Source: Pseudonocardiaceae bacterium | GTDB taxonomy: Bacteria; Actinomycetota; Actinomycetes; Mycobacteriales; Pseudonocardiaceae | Direction of reading: 5' to 3' | Length of the DNA stretch: 34,157 nt | NCBI GenBank assembly: GCA_009379815.1 | Contig: WHSY01000049.1 | Coordinates: 509 to 34,665, forward strand | Shown: positions 21,892 to 30,503 of the stretch, one piece after another | Layout: the number at the start of each line of letters is the position of its first letter | Position numbering within the stretch: the first letter of the stretch is position 1 | Made by a program: the position numbers and the translations under genes | Notes under the pieces: generated by a model | What the model saw: only the letters and a program-made list of their open reading frames with translations | The model's database searches: none | What the model was told of the DNA's origin: nothing

Positions 21892-22135
21892 TACCCTAGA
21901 TATCGGCCGCCGGGATCTCACTCCGGCAGCCGTCCGAACGCGGGAGGCCATCCCCCGACCCGAGGAGGTGAGGACGTGGATACCGGCAGTCCGTGCAGTA
22001 CCGGCAGCGTCCCCGCCGTCGGGTCTCACGGCTGAGCTCAGCCACGGCCCGGTTCCACGGCGCGGGACGCGCTGCGGGCCGGAGGCGCTCCGGTCCGCCG
22101 TCATCGATCCGTGACGCGCCTGCCAGGAGGTAACC
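21892..22135 (+). promoter_or_regulatory. Long leader region of corA with hairpins
   Basis: A TACCCT box (21892-21897) stands 239 bp before the corA start. The region in between contains a short ORF with a strong ribosome binding site, the palindrome GGCTGAGCTCAGCC (22030-22043) over that ORF's stop codon, and CCGGAG-GCG-CTCCGG (22079-22093) about 42 bp before corA. AGGTGAGGACGTGGATAC (21965-21982) loosely recalls the start of the M-box magnesium riboswitch, from memory only. A magnesium-responsive leader is plausible but unproven. Confidence 0.35.
21976..22035 (+). CDS. Candidate leader peptide upstream of corA (19 aa)
   Basis: GTG at 21976 follows GAGGAGG by 7 nt, one of the best ribosome binding sites in the region, and opens a 19-codon frame, VDTGSPCSTGSVPAVGSHG, ending at 22033-22035 within a palindrome. 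It has no recognisable domain. A translated short ORF 100 nt before a magnesium/cobalt transporter gene would fit leader-peptide control as known for mgtA and corA of enterobacteria; here that is inference. Confidence 0.4.
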   Translation: MDTGSPCSTGSVPAVGSHG

Positions 22136-23209
22136 GTGCACGCTCTCGCAAGCCTGCGCCCCCGCACCACCAGGTTCACCCGCGAGGTCCCACCGCGGCC
22201 GAGCCCGCTGTCCCGCCATGTCGTCGACTGCGCGGTCTACCTCGACGGGCACCGGCTGCCCGGTTCGTTCGACTACGAAGAGGCGTTGGCCGAGGTGCGG
22301 CGCCGCGGCGACGGGTTCGTCTGGATCGGGCTGCACGCGCCCGACGTCCGCCAGTTCCAGGGCCTCGCGGACACCTTCGAGCTGCCCGCGCTGGCCGTCG
22401 AGGACGCCGTGCACGCCCGGCAACGCCCGAAGCTCGACCGCTACGACGACCTGCTGTTCATGGTCCTCAAGACGGTGAACTACGTCGAGCACGAGGATCC
22501 GGCCACCGCGAACGAGATCGTCGAGACCGGTGAGGTGATGGTCTTCCTCGGCCCGGACTTCGTGGTCACGGTGCGCCACGGCAACCACTCCGGTCTCGCC
22601 GAGGTGCGCCGCCGGCTCGAGCGCGACCCCGAACAGCTCGCGCTCGGCCCGGCCACGGTGCTGCACGCCATCGCAGATCAGGTGGTGGACCGCTATCTCG
22701 CCGTCACCTCCGCCGTCCAGGACGACATCGAGGCGATGGAGTCGCGGGTGTTCGCGCCGCACACCAGCGTCACCTCCGAGCAGATCTACCTGATGAAGCG
22801 CGAGATCCTGGAGCTGCGTCGAGCGGTGCGGCCGCTAGCCAACCCGCTGCGCCGGCTCGCGGAGACCCCGACACCGATGGTGCCCGGCGACGTGCGGCAG
22901 TACTTCCGCGACGTCGACGACCACCTGGCCACCGTGTCCGAGCGGGTCTCCTCCTACGACGAGCTGCTCACCACGCTGGTCGACGCCGCACTGGCGAAGA
23001 TCACCGTGCAGCAGAACTCGGACATGCGCCGGATCACCGCCTGGGTGGCGATCATCACACTGCCGATGATGATCGCCGGTGTCTACGGGATGAACTTCGA
23101 GTACATGCCCGAGCTGCAGTGGCGTTACGGCTACTACGCGGTGCTGGCACTGATCGCGGTCGCGTGCGGGTCGCTCTACCGCGGCTTCCGGCGTAACGGC
23201 TGGCTCTGA
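22136..23209 (+). CDS. corA: CorA-family magnesium/cobalt transporter
   Basis: The 357-residue protein has the large cytoplasmic N-terminal domain of CorA (DGFVWIGLHAPD, LPALAVEDAVHARQRPKLDR, LLFMVLKTVNYV), long helices (LMKREILELRRAVRPLANPL) and two C-terminal membrane segments around YGMNFEYMPE (GMN at about 318-320), the signature of the ion entry loop. It forms a pentameric Mg2+/Co2+ channel in the membrane. GTG at 22136 follows AGGAGGT by 4 nt. M. tuberculosis corA (Rv1239c) adjoins sugC as I recall; here four kilobases separate them. A long leader precedes it. Confidence 0.93.
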   Translation: MHALASLRPRTTRFTREVPPRPSPLSRHVVDCAVYLDGHRLPGSFDYEEALAEVRRRGDGFVWIGLHAPDVRQFQGLADTFELPALAVEDAVHARQRPKLDRYDDLLFMVLKTVNYVEHEDPATANEIVETGEVMVFLGPDFVVTVRHGNHSGLAEVRRRLERDPEQLALGPATVLHAIADQVVDRYLAVTSAVQDDIEAMESRVFAPHTSVTSEQIYLMKREILELRRAVRPLANPLRRLAETPTPMVPGDVRQYFRDVDDHLATVSERVSSYDELLTTLVDAALAKITVQQNSDMRRITAWVAIITLPMMIAGVYGMNFEYMPELQWRYGYYAVLALIAVACGSLYRGFRRNGWL

Positions 23210-23335
23210 CCGCACGCCGACATGCGCATACCACGCATACCCTGGCGGGTGTGCGCGTGCCGGCGTCGGCCGGCGAGGTCGGATCGTTCCGGCTACACCG
23301 GTCCGAGACCGACATCAGGGTCTTGGAGGTGAGCG

Positions 23336-23788
23336 GTGCGCCGTGACACCGGCTTCGTCCGCGCCGACGCGGAGAACGACTTCCTGCGCAGCAGGCGCCG
23401 CCAGGTGCTCGCCCGGCTGGCGACCTGGCTGCGGCGAGAGCCCGATGACGTCAACGTGGTGCTGCCCTTCGATGAGGTCGTCGACGCGCTCGGGCGCGTC
23501 GGGCAGCGCCGGCTCCGCCGCCAGGTGATCGCGCTCGACTCGATCGTGGGCAGCGTCGACCGCACCCGCGACTTCGACCGGTACTTCCGCCCCACTTCGG
23601 GGCGCGTGCGGCAACGGTGGGAGCGGCTGGCGATCGCGACCAGGCGCGGCGAGTCGATCCCACCGATCGACGTCTTCCGCGTCGGCGACCTGCACTTCGT
23701 CCGCGATGGCCATCACCGGGTGTCGGTGGCACACGCGCTGGGACTGCACACGATCGAGGCGACCGTGACCGAGGTGCTCACCCGGTAG
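23336..23788 (+). CDS. ParB/sulfiredoxin-like nuclease-fold protein
   Basis: The 150-residue protein has a basic N-terminal half (LRSRRRQVLARLATWLRRE, GQRRLRRQVIALDSIVGS) and a C-terminal ParB-N-like segment, SIPPIDVFRVGDLHFVRDGH followed by HRVSVAHALG, which matches the GxxHR box of ParB/Srx proteins. It lacks ParB's helix-turn-helix and dimerisation domains, so it is not a chromosome-segregation ParB. GTG at 23336 follows GGAGGTGA. The next gene begins 11 bp after its stop, so the pair is likely co-translated. Function unknown; CTPase, nuclease or kinase activities all exist in this fold. Confidence 0.72.
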   Translation: MRRDTGFVRADAENDFLRSRRRQVLARLATWLRREPDDVNVVLPFDEVVDALGRVGQRRLRRQVIALDSIVGSVDRTRDFDRYFRPTSGRVRQRWERLAIATRRGESIPPIDVFRVGDLHFVRDGHHRVSVAHALGLHTIEATVTEVLTR

Positions 23789-23799
23789 GATCGCAGGGG

Positions 23800-24174
23800 G
23801 TGCGCCACCGCGGTGACCTGATCGTCAAGGACTATCGGCGGATCTTCCTCGACCGGGTCCCCCTCGACGAGACGACCAGCGCCGCCATCGTCACCACCGA
23901 CCCCGAGGGCTATGCCGAGCTCGGGGAGGCGGTCGAGGCGTGGGGCTTCCGGCTGATGCAGGACGAGGGCCGCTTCTCGGACCGTGCGACGATCGCTCGT
24001 CGCTGGCATTCCGAGGAGTACCTGCCGGTGATCCGGCTGCTGCACCAAGCCGACCTGGTGGGCGGCAACACCGAGGCGGACGCCTACCTGTGGGTGGCCT
24101 GCGAGCGGTACCGGCTGATCCGCACCCACGACTGGGACGAGGAGATCATCAGCCGGATCCGCGACGGCCGGTGA
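23800..24174 (+). CDS. Conserved hypothetical protein, partner of the ParB-like gene
   Basis: About 124 residues, starting at GTG 23800: VRHRGDLIVKDYRRIFLDRV, then TDPEGYAELGEAVEAWGFRL, RRWHSEEYLPVIRLLHQADL, and AYLWVACERYRLIRTHDWDE. I do not recognise a domain, but the even spacing of helices and the acidic-aromatic end suggest a compact helical protein. GGGGG just before the GTG is a poor ribosome binding site, so translation may depend on coupling to the upstream ParB-like gene 11 bp away. It is convergent with the secreted protease gene 3 bp on. Confidence 0.6.
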   Translation: MRHRGDLIVKDYRRIFLDRVPLDETTSAAIVTTDPEGYAELGEAVEAWGFRLMQDEGRFSDRATIARRWHSEEYLPVIRLLHQADLVGGNTEADAYLWVACERYRLIRTHDWDEEIISRIRDGR

Positions 24175-24177
24175 CGG

Positions 24178-25026
24178 TTACAGGCCGATCGGCAGGAGCG
24201 GGGCCGCGAACTGCTCGGTGCCCGACACCAGATCGACCGAGCCGAGGTTGCCGTGCCCGTTGGCGTACTCGAGCGCTCGCGACAGGTCGGCGACACCATT
24301 GGTCCCCGGGACGGGCGCCAGCGCCAGCGTGCTCAGCACCCCGAACGCCTCGCCGTCCGCATTCAGGAAGCCGCTGCCCGAGTCACCGGGAATGCCCGGC
24401 GTGACCGTCGCCACCCGGTGCGACCAGCCGTTCCCGACGGTTCCCTGGCTGATCCCGCTCTTCGGGCTCAGCGCCTCGATGCCGCCGCGCAGCGGCGAGT
24501 TGCCGTAGCTGTAGACGCGCTCGCCGGACTCCGTTCCGTCGGTGTCCAGACCCGCCGGCCCGCCGAAGATCGGCACGCTCGGGTTGGTGCGCCCGACGTC
24601 GGCCGGATCGATCTCCACGAGCGCGAAGTCGTTGTACATGCACGCATTCGGGTCACTCTCCCCGGTGCGCTGCATGGCGAGCCACGAGCTGTAGACGAGC
24701 GTTCCCTGTTCGCTCGCGCCGTCGATCGACACGGGGGTGCCCAACGGGAGCGACTGGGCATCGCACCCGTTGACCGCGGTCGCCGGTCCGGTGCCGGCGC
24801 AGTGCGCGGCCATCCCGATGAACACGTCCGAGCCGTCGGTGAAGACGAAGTTCGACGTGCACTGGTTGCCCTCGGTGGTCATGACGACACCGGGATGCAC
24901 GGTCGCCTCGCCGACCGGGGCGAACTGCGGAGCCGCCAGGGCGGGGGCGGGCAGCAACACCGCTGCCAGCACAGCGAGCACCACAGCGGCAGCCGGACCC
25001 ACTCCGGCGAGACGACGGACGCGCAT
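24178..25026 (-). CDS. Secreted trypsin-like (S1) serine protease
   Basis: The 282-residue precursor has a signal peptide: basic MRVRRLAG, hydrophobic AAAVVLAVLAAVLLPAP, and a likely ALA-AP cleavage at about residue 32. The mature domain shows the S1 triad in order: MAAHCAG (His), NDFALVEIDP (Asp) and PGIPGDSGSGF (Ser). Four further cysteines (NQCTS, HCAG, NGCDA, NACMYN) could make two disulfides. It is an exported protease of the actinobacterial chymotrypsin type, of unknown substrate, and without the long propeptide seen in streptogrisins. ATG at 25026 follows GGAAGGA by 6 nt. Confidence 0.9.
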   Translation of the reverse strand: MRVRRLAGVGPAAAVVLAVLAAVLLPAPALAAPQFAPVGEATVHPGVVMTTEGNQCTSNFVFTDGSDVFIGMAAHCAGTGPATAVNGCDAQSLPLGTPVSIDGASEQGTLVYSSWLAMQRTGESDPNACMYNDFALVEIDPADVGRTNPSVPIFGGPAGLDTDGTESGERVYSYGNSPLRGGIEALSPKSGISQGTVGNGWSHRVATVTPGIPGDSGSGFLNADGEAFGVLSTLALAPVPGTNGVADLSRALEYANGHGNLGSVDLVSGTEQFAAPLLPIGL

Positions 25027-25152
25027 GCGAGGTCCTTCCCGTAGGCGAAGTGCTCACCATCCGCTCAGCACTGTCGCCCAGTGTGCTATGTCCCGGTCCA
25101 GTGGGTCCACTCGGGCCATACCAGTCGGCGAGTCGGCTCCCGATCCACCCCC

Positions 25153-25330
25153 GGTCGCCGCGAAAGCCCCTCCACGGCGACTGCACGCCGGCGGTCGCCG
25201 CCAAGGGCACCCCCACGGCGACTGCACGCCGGCGGTCGCCGCGAAAGCCCCTCCACGGCGACTGCAGGCCGGCGGTCGCCGCCAAGGGCACCCCCACGGC
25301 ATCGGACGCAGTGGAGGGACCCTTCGCGGC
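25153..25330. repeat. Alternating 40/41-bp tandem repeat, 4 copies
   Basis: Units start with GGTCGCCGC at 25153, 25193, 25234 and 25274. They alternate between a 40-bp form (GCGAAAGCCCCTCCACGGCG) and a 41-bp form (GCCAAGGGCACCCCCACGGC), so the real unit is an 81-bp dimer repeated twice. A loosely inverted end, GTGGAGGGACCCTTCGCGG, follows at 25311. The 25027-25378 gap holds nothing else that I can see. It lies between the protease promoter and the 3' end of sugC. Confidence 0.85.
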
Positions 25331-25378
25331 GCGACGGCGCGACGGCGGGCAGCGGGCGGGCGGCATGGGGGCGCGGGA

Positions 25379-26554
25379 TCAGGCCGTGAGGTTCCGACCC
25401 GAGGAGGGGTCGAAGACCTGCACCTGCGCTGCGTCGAACCAGATGTCGATCTTCTCGCCCTCGGCCGCGGTGGATGCGGCTGACAGCCGGGTGGTGAGCT
25501 GGTTGCCGCCCGAGGGCAGCTCCGCCGTCCCGGCATCGGCAGCGAGCTCTTCGAGCTCGGTCGACGACGCGCGGTCGCCCGACAGCGAGAAGTACACGTA
25601 CTTGTCCGACCCCATCGACTCCAGCACCTCGGCCTGCGCCGGGAACGTCGTGCCGGCGGCCCGCTTGCTCTCCTCGACCAGCGCGACGTCCTCGAAGTGC
25701 TCCGGCCGCAAGCCGACGATCACTTCGCTCGGGGCACCGGCGGACTCGAGCGCGCTGCGGATCCGGTCGGGCAACGACACCCTACCCAGCGCCGTCTGCA
25801 GCGCCCCCTCGGCGAGCGTTCCCGGCATGAAGTTCATCGACGGCGAGCCGATGAACCCCGCGACGAACAGGTTGGCGGGGTGGTCGTAGAGGTGTTGCGG
25901 AGCCCCGACCTGCTGCACCACGCCACCCCGCATCACCACGACCCGGTCCCCGAGGGTCATGGCCTCGGTCTGGTCGTGCGTGACGTAGACGGTCGTGGTG
26001 GCCAACCGCTTCTGGATACGCGAGACCTCGGTGCGCATCTGCACCCGCAGCTTGGCGTCGAGGTTGGACAGCGGCTCGTCCATCAGGAACGCGGACGGGC
26101 TGCGCACGATCGCCCGGCCCATGGCCACCCGCTGACGCTGACCACCGGAGAGGTTGGCAGGCCTGCGGTCCAGATGCTGGGTGAGGTCGAGGACGGTCGC
26201 CGCCTCATCGACCTTGGCGGCGATCGTGGCCCTGTCCACTTTGGAGAGCTTGAGCGGGAACGCCATGTTCTCCCGCACCGTCATGTGCGGGTAGAGCGCG
26301 TAGGACTGGAAGACCATCGCGATGTCACGGTCCTTGGGAGCCCGCTCGTTGACCCGCTCGCCACCGATACGCAGCTCCCCGGAGGTGATGTCCTCCAGGC
26401 CCGCGATCATGTTGAGCGTGGTCGACTTCCCGCAGCCCGACGGACCGACCAGGATGACGAACTCGCCGTCGTCGATCGCCACGTCGACTTCGGAGACGGC
26501 GAGCGCACCGTCGGGGAACCGCTTGGTGACAGCGTCCAGCACGATCTCGGCCAA
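25379..26554 (-). CDS. sugC: ABC transporter ATP-binding protein, trehalose importer SugC-like
   Basis: The 391-residue ATPase has Walker A VGPSGCGKSTT, Q-loop MVFQSYALYPHM, signature LSGGQRQRVAMGRA, Walker B AFLMDEPLSNLD, and the switch His in VYVTHDQTEAM. The C-terminal 140 residues form the MalK/UgpC-type OB regulatory domain (VGLRPEHFEDV, ESMGSDKYVYF). It energises the SugAB permease; in mycobacteria LpqY-SugABC imports trehalose. The start is TTG at 26554, supported by GAGGAGGAG a few bases upstream and the expected N-terminus AEIVLDAVTKRF. It lies 11 bp after the sugB stop, the last gene of the lpqY-sugA-sugB-sugC operon. Confidence 0.92.
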   Translation of the reverse strand: MAEIVLDAVTKRFPDGALAVSEVDVAIDDGEFVILVGPSGCGKSTTLNMIAGLEDITSGELRIGGERVNERAPKDRDIAMVFQSYALYPHMTVRENMAFPLKLSKVDRATIAAKVDEAATVLDLTQHLDRRPANLSGGQRQRVAMGRAIVRSPSAFLMDEPLSNLDAKLRVQMRTEVSRIQKRLATTTVYVTHDQTEAMTLGDRVVVMRGGVVQQVGAPQHLYDHPANLFVAGFIGSPSMNFMPGTLAEGALQTALGRVSLPDRIRSALESAGAPSEVIVGLRPEHFEDVALVEESKRAAGTTFPAQAEVLESMGSDKYVYFSLSGDRASSTELEELAADAGTAELPSGGNQLTTRLSAASTAAEGEKIDIWFDAAQVQVFDPSSGRNLTA

Positions 26555-26565
26555 CGGTCTCCTCC

Positions 26566-27402
26566 TCACCCCTTCACGGCGCCGGAGGTGAGCCCGGCGA
26601 CGATACGACGTTGGAAGAACAGTACGAACAGGATGATCGGGATCGTGATCACCATGGCGGCCGCGGCGATCGAACCGGTCGGCTCCTCGAACTGCGAGCT
26701 CCCGGTGAAGTTGGAGATCGCCGCCGGGACGGTGCGGGAGGCCTCGGTGGAGGTCAACGAGATCGCGAACAGGAAGTCGTTCCAGCAGAAGATGAACACC
26801 AGGATCGCGCTGGTGACGACGCCGGGGGCGGCCAACGGCACGATCACCGACCGGAACGCCTGGGCCGGGGTGGCGCCGTCCATCTTCGCCGCCTTCTCCA
26901 GCTCCCACGGAATCTCGCGGAAGAACGCCGACAGCGTGTAGATCGCCAGCGGCAGCGAGAAGGTGATGTAGGGCAGGATCAGCCCAGGCCAGGTGTCGAA
27001 CAGGCCCACTGCGCGCTCGATCTCGAACAACGGGCTGACCAGCGAGATCTGCGGGAACATCGCGATCATGAGCGAGACCCCGATCAGCAGCTTCTTGCCA
27101 GGGAAGTTCAACCGGGCGATGGCGTATGCGGCCATGGTGCCGATGGTCACCGCGAGCGCGGTGGCGATGATCGCGATGCCGATGGAGTTGATCAGTGCGC
27201 GGGTGAACTGGCTGGTGGCGAAGATCCCCGCGTAGTTGTCCAGGGTCAGCTCCCGAGGGATGAAGTTCCCGTCGGTGACCGACGACGTCGGCTTGAACGA
27301 CAGGCTGGCGATCCACAGCACCGGGATGAGCGCGTAGACGATCACCAGCAGGTTCAACAGCGACCAGCCGGCCTTGCGCCCCGGTGTCGCGACGACGGCC
27401 AT
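26566..27402 (-). CDS. sugB: ABC sugar transporter permease SugB-like
   Basis: The 278-residue protein has six predicted membrane segments of the MalG type, beginning [20 protein letters not shown], and the EAA loop [21 protein letters not shown] that docks to the ATPase. It pairs with the SugA-like permease to form the channel. ATG at 27402 overlaps the last base of the sugA stop (TGATG), so the two are translationally coupled. Substrate of the transporter is inferred as trehalose from gene order and LpqY. Confidence 0.92.
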   Translation of the reverse strand: MAVVATPGRKAGWSLLNLLVIVYALIPVLWIASLSFKPTSSVTDGNFIPRELTLDNYAGIFATSQFTRALINSIGIAIIATALAVTIGTMAAYAIARLNFPGKKLLIGVSLMIAMFPQISLVSPLFEIERAVGLFDTWPGLILPYITFSLPLAIYTLSAFFREIPWELEKAAKMDGATPAQAFRSVIVPLAAPGVVTSAILVFIFCWNDFLFAISLTSTEASRTVPAAISNFTGSSQFEEPTGSIAAAAMVITIPIILFVLFFQRRIVAGLTSGAVKG

Positions 27403-28331
27403 CACCGCCTCCCTTCCGGCTCCGACCCCGGCGCCGCGGCCCCGAAGCCCTTCACGAACAGGAACGCGATGATCGCGACGCAGATGAAGATCGTGATGCT
27501 GATCGCCGAGCCGATCCCGAGGTTGAAGGCCTTGAACAGGTTGTCGTAGCCCAGGATCGACACCGACGCCGTGCCGTTGTTGCCGCGGGTGAGCACGTAG
27601 ATGTTGTCGAAGATGCGGAATGCGTCCAGCGTCCGGAACAGCAGGGCCACCAGGATCGCCGGCTTCATCATCGGCAGGATGATGCGCGTCAGCCGCTGCC
27701 ACGGCCCGGCACCGTCGACCTGCGCGGCGCGCAACAGGTCGTCCGGCACCAGGGCCAGACCGGCCAGCAGCAGCAGCGCCATGAACGGGGTGGTCTTCCA
27801 CACCTCGGCCAGCACCACGATCGCCAACGCGGGGATCTGCTCGGTCAGCGGCGCCGAACCCTCGGGCAGCAGGTTGGCCAGGTAGCCGGTGCCCGGCGTC
27901 CAGGCGTACTGCCAGGAGAACGCCGCCGCCACCGTCACCATGCCGTACGGGATCAGCACCAGGGTCCGCACCGTGCCCCGCCCGAACAGGGTCCGGTGCA
28001 TGATCAGTGCCAGCCCCAGGCCGAGCGCAAGCTCGATCGCCACCGAGACCACCGTGACGGCCACGGTCACGGTGAAGGCACTCCACCAGTAGCCGTCGGT
28101 CAACACCGCGAGGTAGTTGCTCAGCCCGACGAACTCGCGTTCCTGCGGGAACCGCAGGTCATAGCGCAACAGCGACAGCCAGACCGCATAGCCGATCGGG
28201 TACGCGGTCACCGCGAGCATCACGATGACCGCGGGCGCGCACAGCCAGGCCGCGAGCCGCCGCTCCGCCTTGGCTCCCTCGGAGCGCCGCGCGTCGCCCG
28301 CGGCGGGCCGCTGCGGTGCCGCGACTGTCAT
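27402..28331 (-). CDS. sugA: ABC sugar transporter permease SugA-like
   Basis: The 309-residue MalF-type permease has six membrane segments (first [20 protein letters not shown]), a periplasmic loop ([19 protein letters not shown]) and the EAA loop [23 protein letters not shown] at 28331 follows GGAGG by 7 nt. It lies 34 bp after lpqY and overlaps sugB by one base, in the order lpqY-sugA-sugB-sugC known from mycobacteria. Confidence 0.92.
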   Translation of the reverse strand: MTVAAPQRPAAGDARRSEGAKAERRLAAWLCAPAVIVMLAVTAYPIGYAVWLSLLRYDLRFPQEREFVGLSNYLAVLTDGYWWSAFTVTVAVTVVSVAIELALGLGLALIMHRTLFGRGTVRTLVLIPYGMVTVAAAFSWQYAWTPGTGYLANLLPEGSAPLTEQIPALAIVVLAEVWKTTPFMALLLLAGLALVPDDLLRAAQVDGAGPWQRLTRIILPMMKPAILVALLFRTLDAFRIFDNIYVLTRGNNGTASVSILGYDNLFKAFNLGIGSAISITIFICVAIIAFLFVKGFGAAAPGSEPEGRR

Positions 28332-28365
28332 GGCGCCGCCTCCGCGGAGAGGAGTGCGTCGGCGG

Positions 28366-29700
28366 TCACGGCACCAGCCCTTCGGAGTTCACAGCCGCCT
28401 CCACCTGGCTGGCGAGCTCGCCGACCATGGCATGCGGGTCGATCTCGCTCGGCGGGTTGAGCAGCGCCGAGATCACGATCGAGATGCTCTGGTAGGCCGG
28501 GGACTCGGGGCGCACGCTCGCGTCATCGAGCGAGGCCTTGATCGCCCGCCACGCCGGGTACTCGCGCTGGAAGGCCGGGTCGGTGTAGAGCGCCTCGAGC
28601 GTCGGCGGCACGCCACCGTCGATCGCGTTGCGCAGTTGGTTGGGCCGGTTGCGCAGGCACTGAACCGCCTCGAATGCCTGCGGCGGGTAACGGCTCGTGG
28701 ACGACACGGCGAGGTTGAGCCCGCCGATGGTGACGTTGGCATCGCCTCCCGGCTCCACCGCAGGGTACGGCGCCCACGCGAACACGTCGCCCACGCGCCG
28801 CCCGGTGTCGCGGCTGGTGGGGTTGCCCCGCTCGTCGATGAAGGACCCGCCGTCGTTCTCCTGGATGCCCGGCAGCACGAAGGGGTAGTTCACCTGGAAG
28901 GCGGCGTTGCCGTCCTCCATCGCCAGCCGGCTGGCACCCTCGTCGCGCTGCGACAGCGACGGATCGACGCCACGGGCGGTGGCCACCCGCTTCATGACGC
29001 CGAGGGCCTGCCGCGTGGCGTCACCCTCGCGCAGCCGCACCGTGGTGCCGTCCTCCCCGACGATGCGGCCGCCCGCGCTGGTCAGCAGGGTGTTGAACCA
29101 CACGGTCAGGCCCTCGTACTGCGCGGCCTGGACCTCGATCCAGCTCGGTCGGTCCTGCGTGGCGAGCTGCTCGGCGATGTCGATCATCTCGTCCCAGGTC
29201 TGTGGCGGTCTGCCGCCCGGCATCAGGTCTGTGCGATACCACAGCAACTGGGTGTTGGTGTTCAGCGGCGCGGCGAACAGCCGGTTCTCCCAGGTCCCCG
29301 TCTCGTAGGCGGCCTCGAGCGTGCCCTGCCGGACCTGGTCGGCAACACGCGGCGGGAACGGCCGGATCCAGCCCGCCTCGGCGAACTCCGCGGTCCACGT
29401 GACGTCCATGCCCAGGATGTCGAGGGTCTCATCGCCCCCGACGATGCGCCGGGCCAGCTGCAGCCGCTGTTCGTCGGCCTGGCGCGGGAGCGTGCGCTGC
29501 TCGATGCGGTACCGCCCGCCGGCGGCCTCGGTGCAGTCCGCGGCCGCCTGGGCGTACTGCGTGGCGCCGTCGGCAGGGGTGTAGAAGCGCAGGACCACGC
29601 CCTGGTCGTCGGAGCCACATCCGGCCAGCGCCGGTGCGGTGATCAGCGCTGCGGCCAGCAGCCCGATACCACGGCGGCGCCCGTCCCGTCGGGGCCTCAT
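28366..29700 (-). CDS. lpqY: Trehalose-type ABC transporter substrate-binding lipoprotein LpqY-like
   Basis: The 444-residue precursor has a basic start (MRPRRDGRRRG), a hydrophobic stretch (LLAAALITAPALAGC) and lipobox LAGC with the lipidated Cys at 28. The mature protein is an extracellular-solute-binding (family 1) fold: VVLRFYTPADGATQYAQAAADC, LDILGMDVTWTAEFAEAGWI, NTNTQLLWYRTDLM, YEGLTVWFNTLLTSAGG and VTIGGLNLAVSS. In mycobacteria LpqY binds trehalose released from cell-wall glycolipid synthesis and recycles it. ATG at 29700 follows GGAGGAGG by about 9 nt. It heads the importer operon behind a putative promoter at 29830-29858. Confidence 0.9.
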   Translation of the reverse strand: MRPRRDGRRRGIGLLAAALITAPALAGCGSDDQGVVLRFYTPADGATQYAQAAADCTEAAGGRYRIEQRTLPRQADEQRLQLARRIVGGDETLDILGMDVTWTAEFAEAGWIRPFPPRVADQVRQGTLEAAYETGTWENRLFAAPLNTNTQLLWYRTDLMPGGRPPQTWDEMIDIAEQLATQDRPSWIEVQAAQYEGLTVWFNTLLTSAGGRIVGEDGTTVRLREGDATRQALGVMKRVATARGVDPSLSQRDEGASRLAMEDGNAAFQVNYPFVLPGIQENDGGSFIDERGNPTSRDTGRRVGDVFAWAPYPAVEPGGDANVTIGGLNLAVSSTSRYPPQAFEAVQCLRNRPNQLRNAIDGGVPPTLEALYTDPAFQREYPAWRAIKASLDDASVRPESPAYQSISIVISALLNPPSEIDPHAMVGELASQVEAAVNSEGLVP

Positions 29701-29829
29701 CCGCTCCGGCCTCCTCCCGCCACCATGGTGCGGCCCGCGCCGGCCGCGCATGATCGAGACCTCCGGCCGCGTCCACACCCCGCCGAGGCGTGCTGTGCTG
29801 CTCGTCACCGCCGTTGGCCAGGTGATCAG

Positions 29830-29858
29830 AACGTAGAACCCCGATCGGGCGCCCGCAA
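29830..29858 (-). promoter_or_regulatory. Putative promoter of the lpqY-sugABC operon
   Basis: On the minus strand, TTGCGG (29853-29858) and TACGTT (29830-29835) are separated by exactly 17 bp, a sigma-A-like arrangement, with a leader of about 120 nt to lpqY. The 29701-29899 gap holds no gene that I can support. Confidence 0.4.
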
Positions 29859-29899
29859 CCGCGCCGGGCCGCGCTTGACGTAACCTCGGGCTAGGTGAG

Positions 29900-30412
29900 C
29901 TAGGAGCTCGAAGGCCCGAGCGACAGCCGCGCCAGCAGGTCACGCGCCTTCTCGGCGTTGCGTGGCTGGCACAGCACGTCGTAACGGCCGGCGACGAGCT
30001 GGTTCGCCGACGCGAAGTCCCGGCGCCCACCCGAGGATGCGTACCCGACCGCGGCGAAGATCAGCCCGAAGGCCACACCGGTGACCAGGCCGACCAGGAT
30101 CGGCCCGAGGAAGCCGGCACCCGGCTCGGAGAACAGGCTGAGCAGCACGCCGACGAACAGGCCGAACCATGCCCCGGATGCCGCACCTCCGGCCAGCACC
30201 CGGGCCCAGGTCAACCTGCGCAGCACCCGTTCGACCAGCATCAGGTCCACCCCGACGATCGTCACGTCCTGGACCGGGAACTCGTTGTCCGCCAGGTGGT
30301 CGACGGCGCGCTGCGCCTCCGCGTAGGTCGCGTACGAACCGATCGGCCAGCCGGTGGGCGGCGTCGGCAGGCCGGGCATCTGGCCCTGGCCGCCCGTGAA
30401 GGGACCGGTCAC
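29900..30412 (-). CDS. General stress protein 17M-like membrane protein (Rv1234-like)
   Basis: The 170-residue protein opens with a Pro/Gly-rich stretch and a GSP17M-type ferredoxin-like domain (IGSYATYAEAQRAVDHLADN, VQDVTIVGVDL). Then come a basic turn and two membrane segments (VLAGGAASGAWFGLFVGVLL and LGPILVGLVTGVAFGLIFAA), and a cytoplasmic end. It resembles Rv1234, next to lpqY in M. tuberculosis as I recall. Role unknown. GTG at 30410-30412 follows GGAGGTG by about 8 nt. It is on the same strand as and upstream of the lpqY operon. Confidence 0.85.
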   Translation of the reverse strand: MTGPFTGGQGQMPGLPTPPTGWPIGSYATYAEAQRAVDHLADNEFPVQDVTIVGVDLMLVERVLRRLTWARVLAGGAASGAWFGLFVGVLLSLFSEPGAGFLGPILVGLVTGVAFGLIFAAVGYASSGGRRDFASANQLVAGRYDVLCQPRNAEKARDLLARLSLGPSSS

Positions 30413-30503
30413 GGTGCATCACCTCCGATGCGGGGGGTACCCATCCTGCCAACGATCAGAACCACCGTGCAGTGCCGCGCCCGGCGCGCGGTACCCGTGA
30501 CCG

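Noticed and set aside
23336-23788. Chromosome-partitioning ParB
   Set aside because: It is only 150 residues, with no helix-turn-helix or dimerisation domain, and no parA or parS sites are seen.
25153-25330. Possible CRISPR array
   Set aside because: Units are contiguous tandem copies with no unique spacers.
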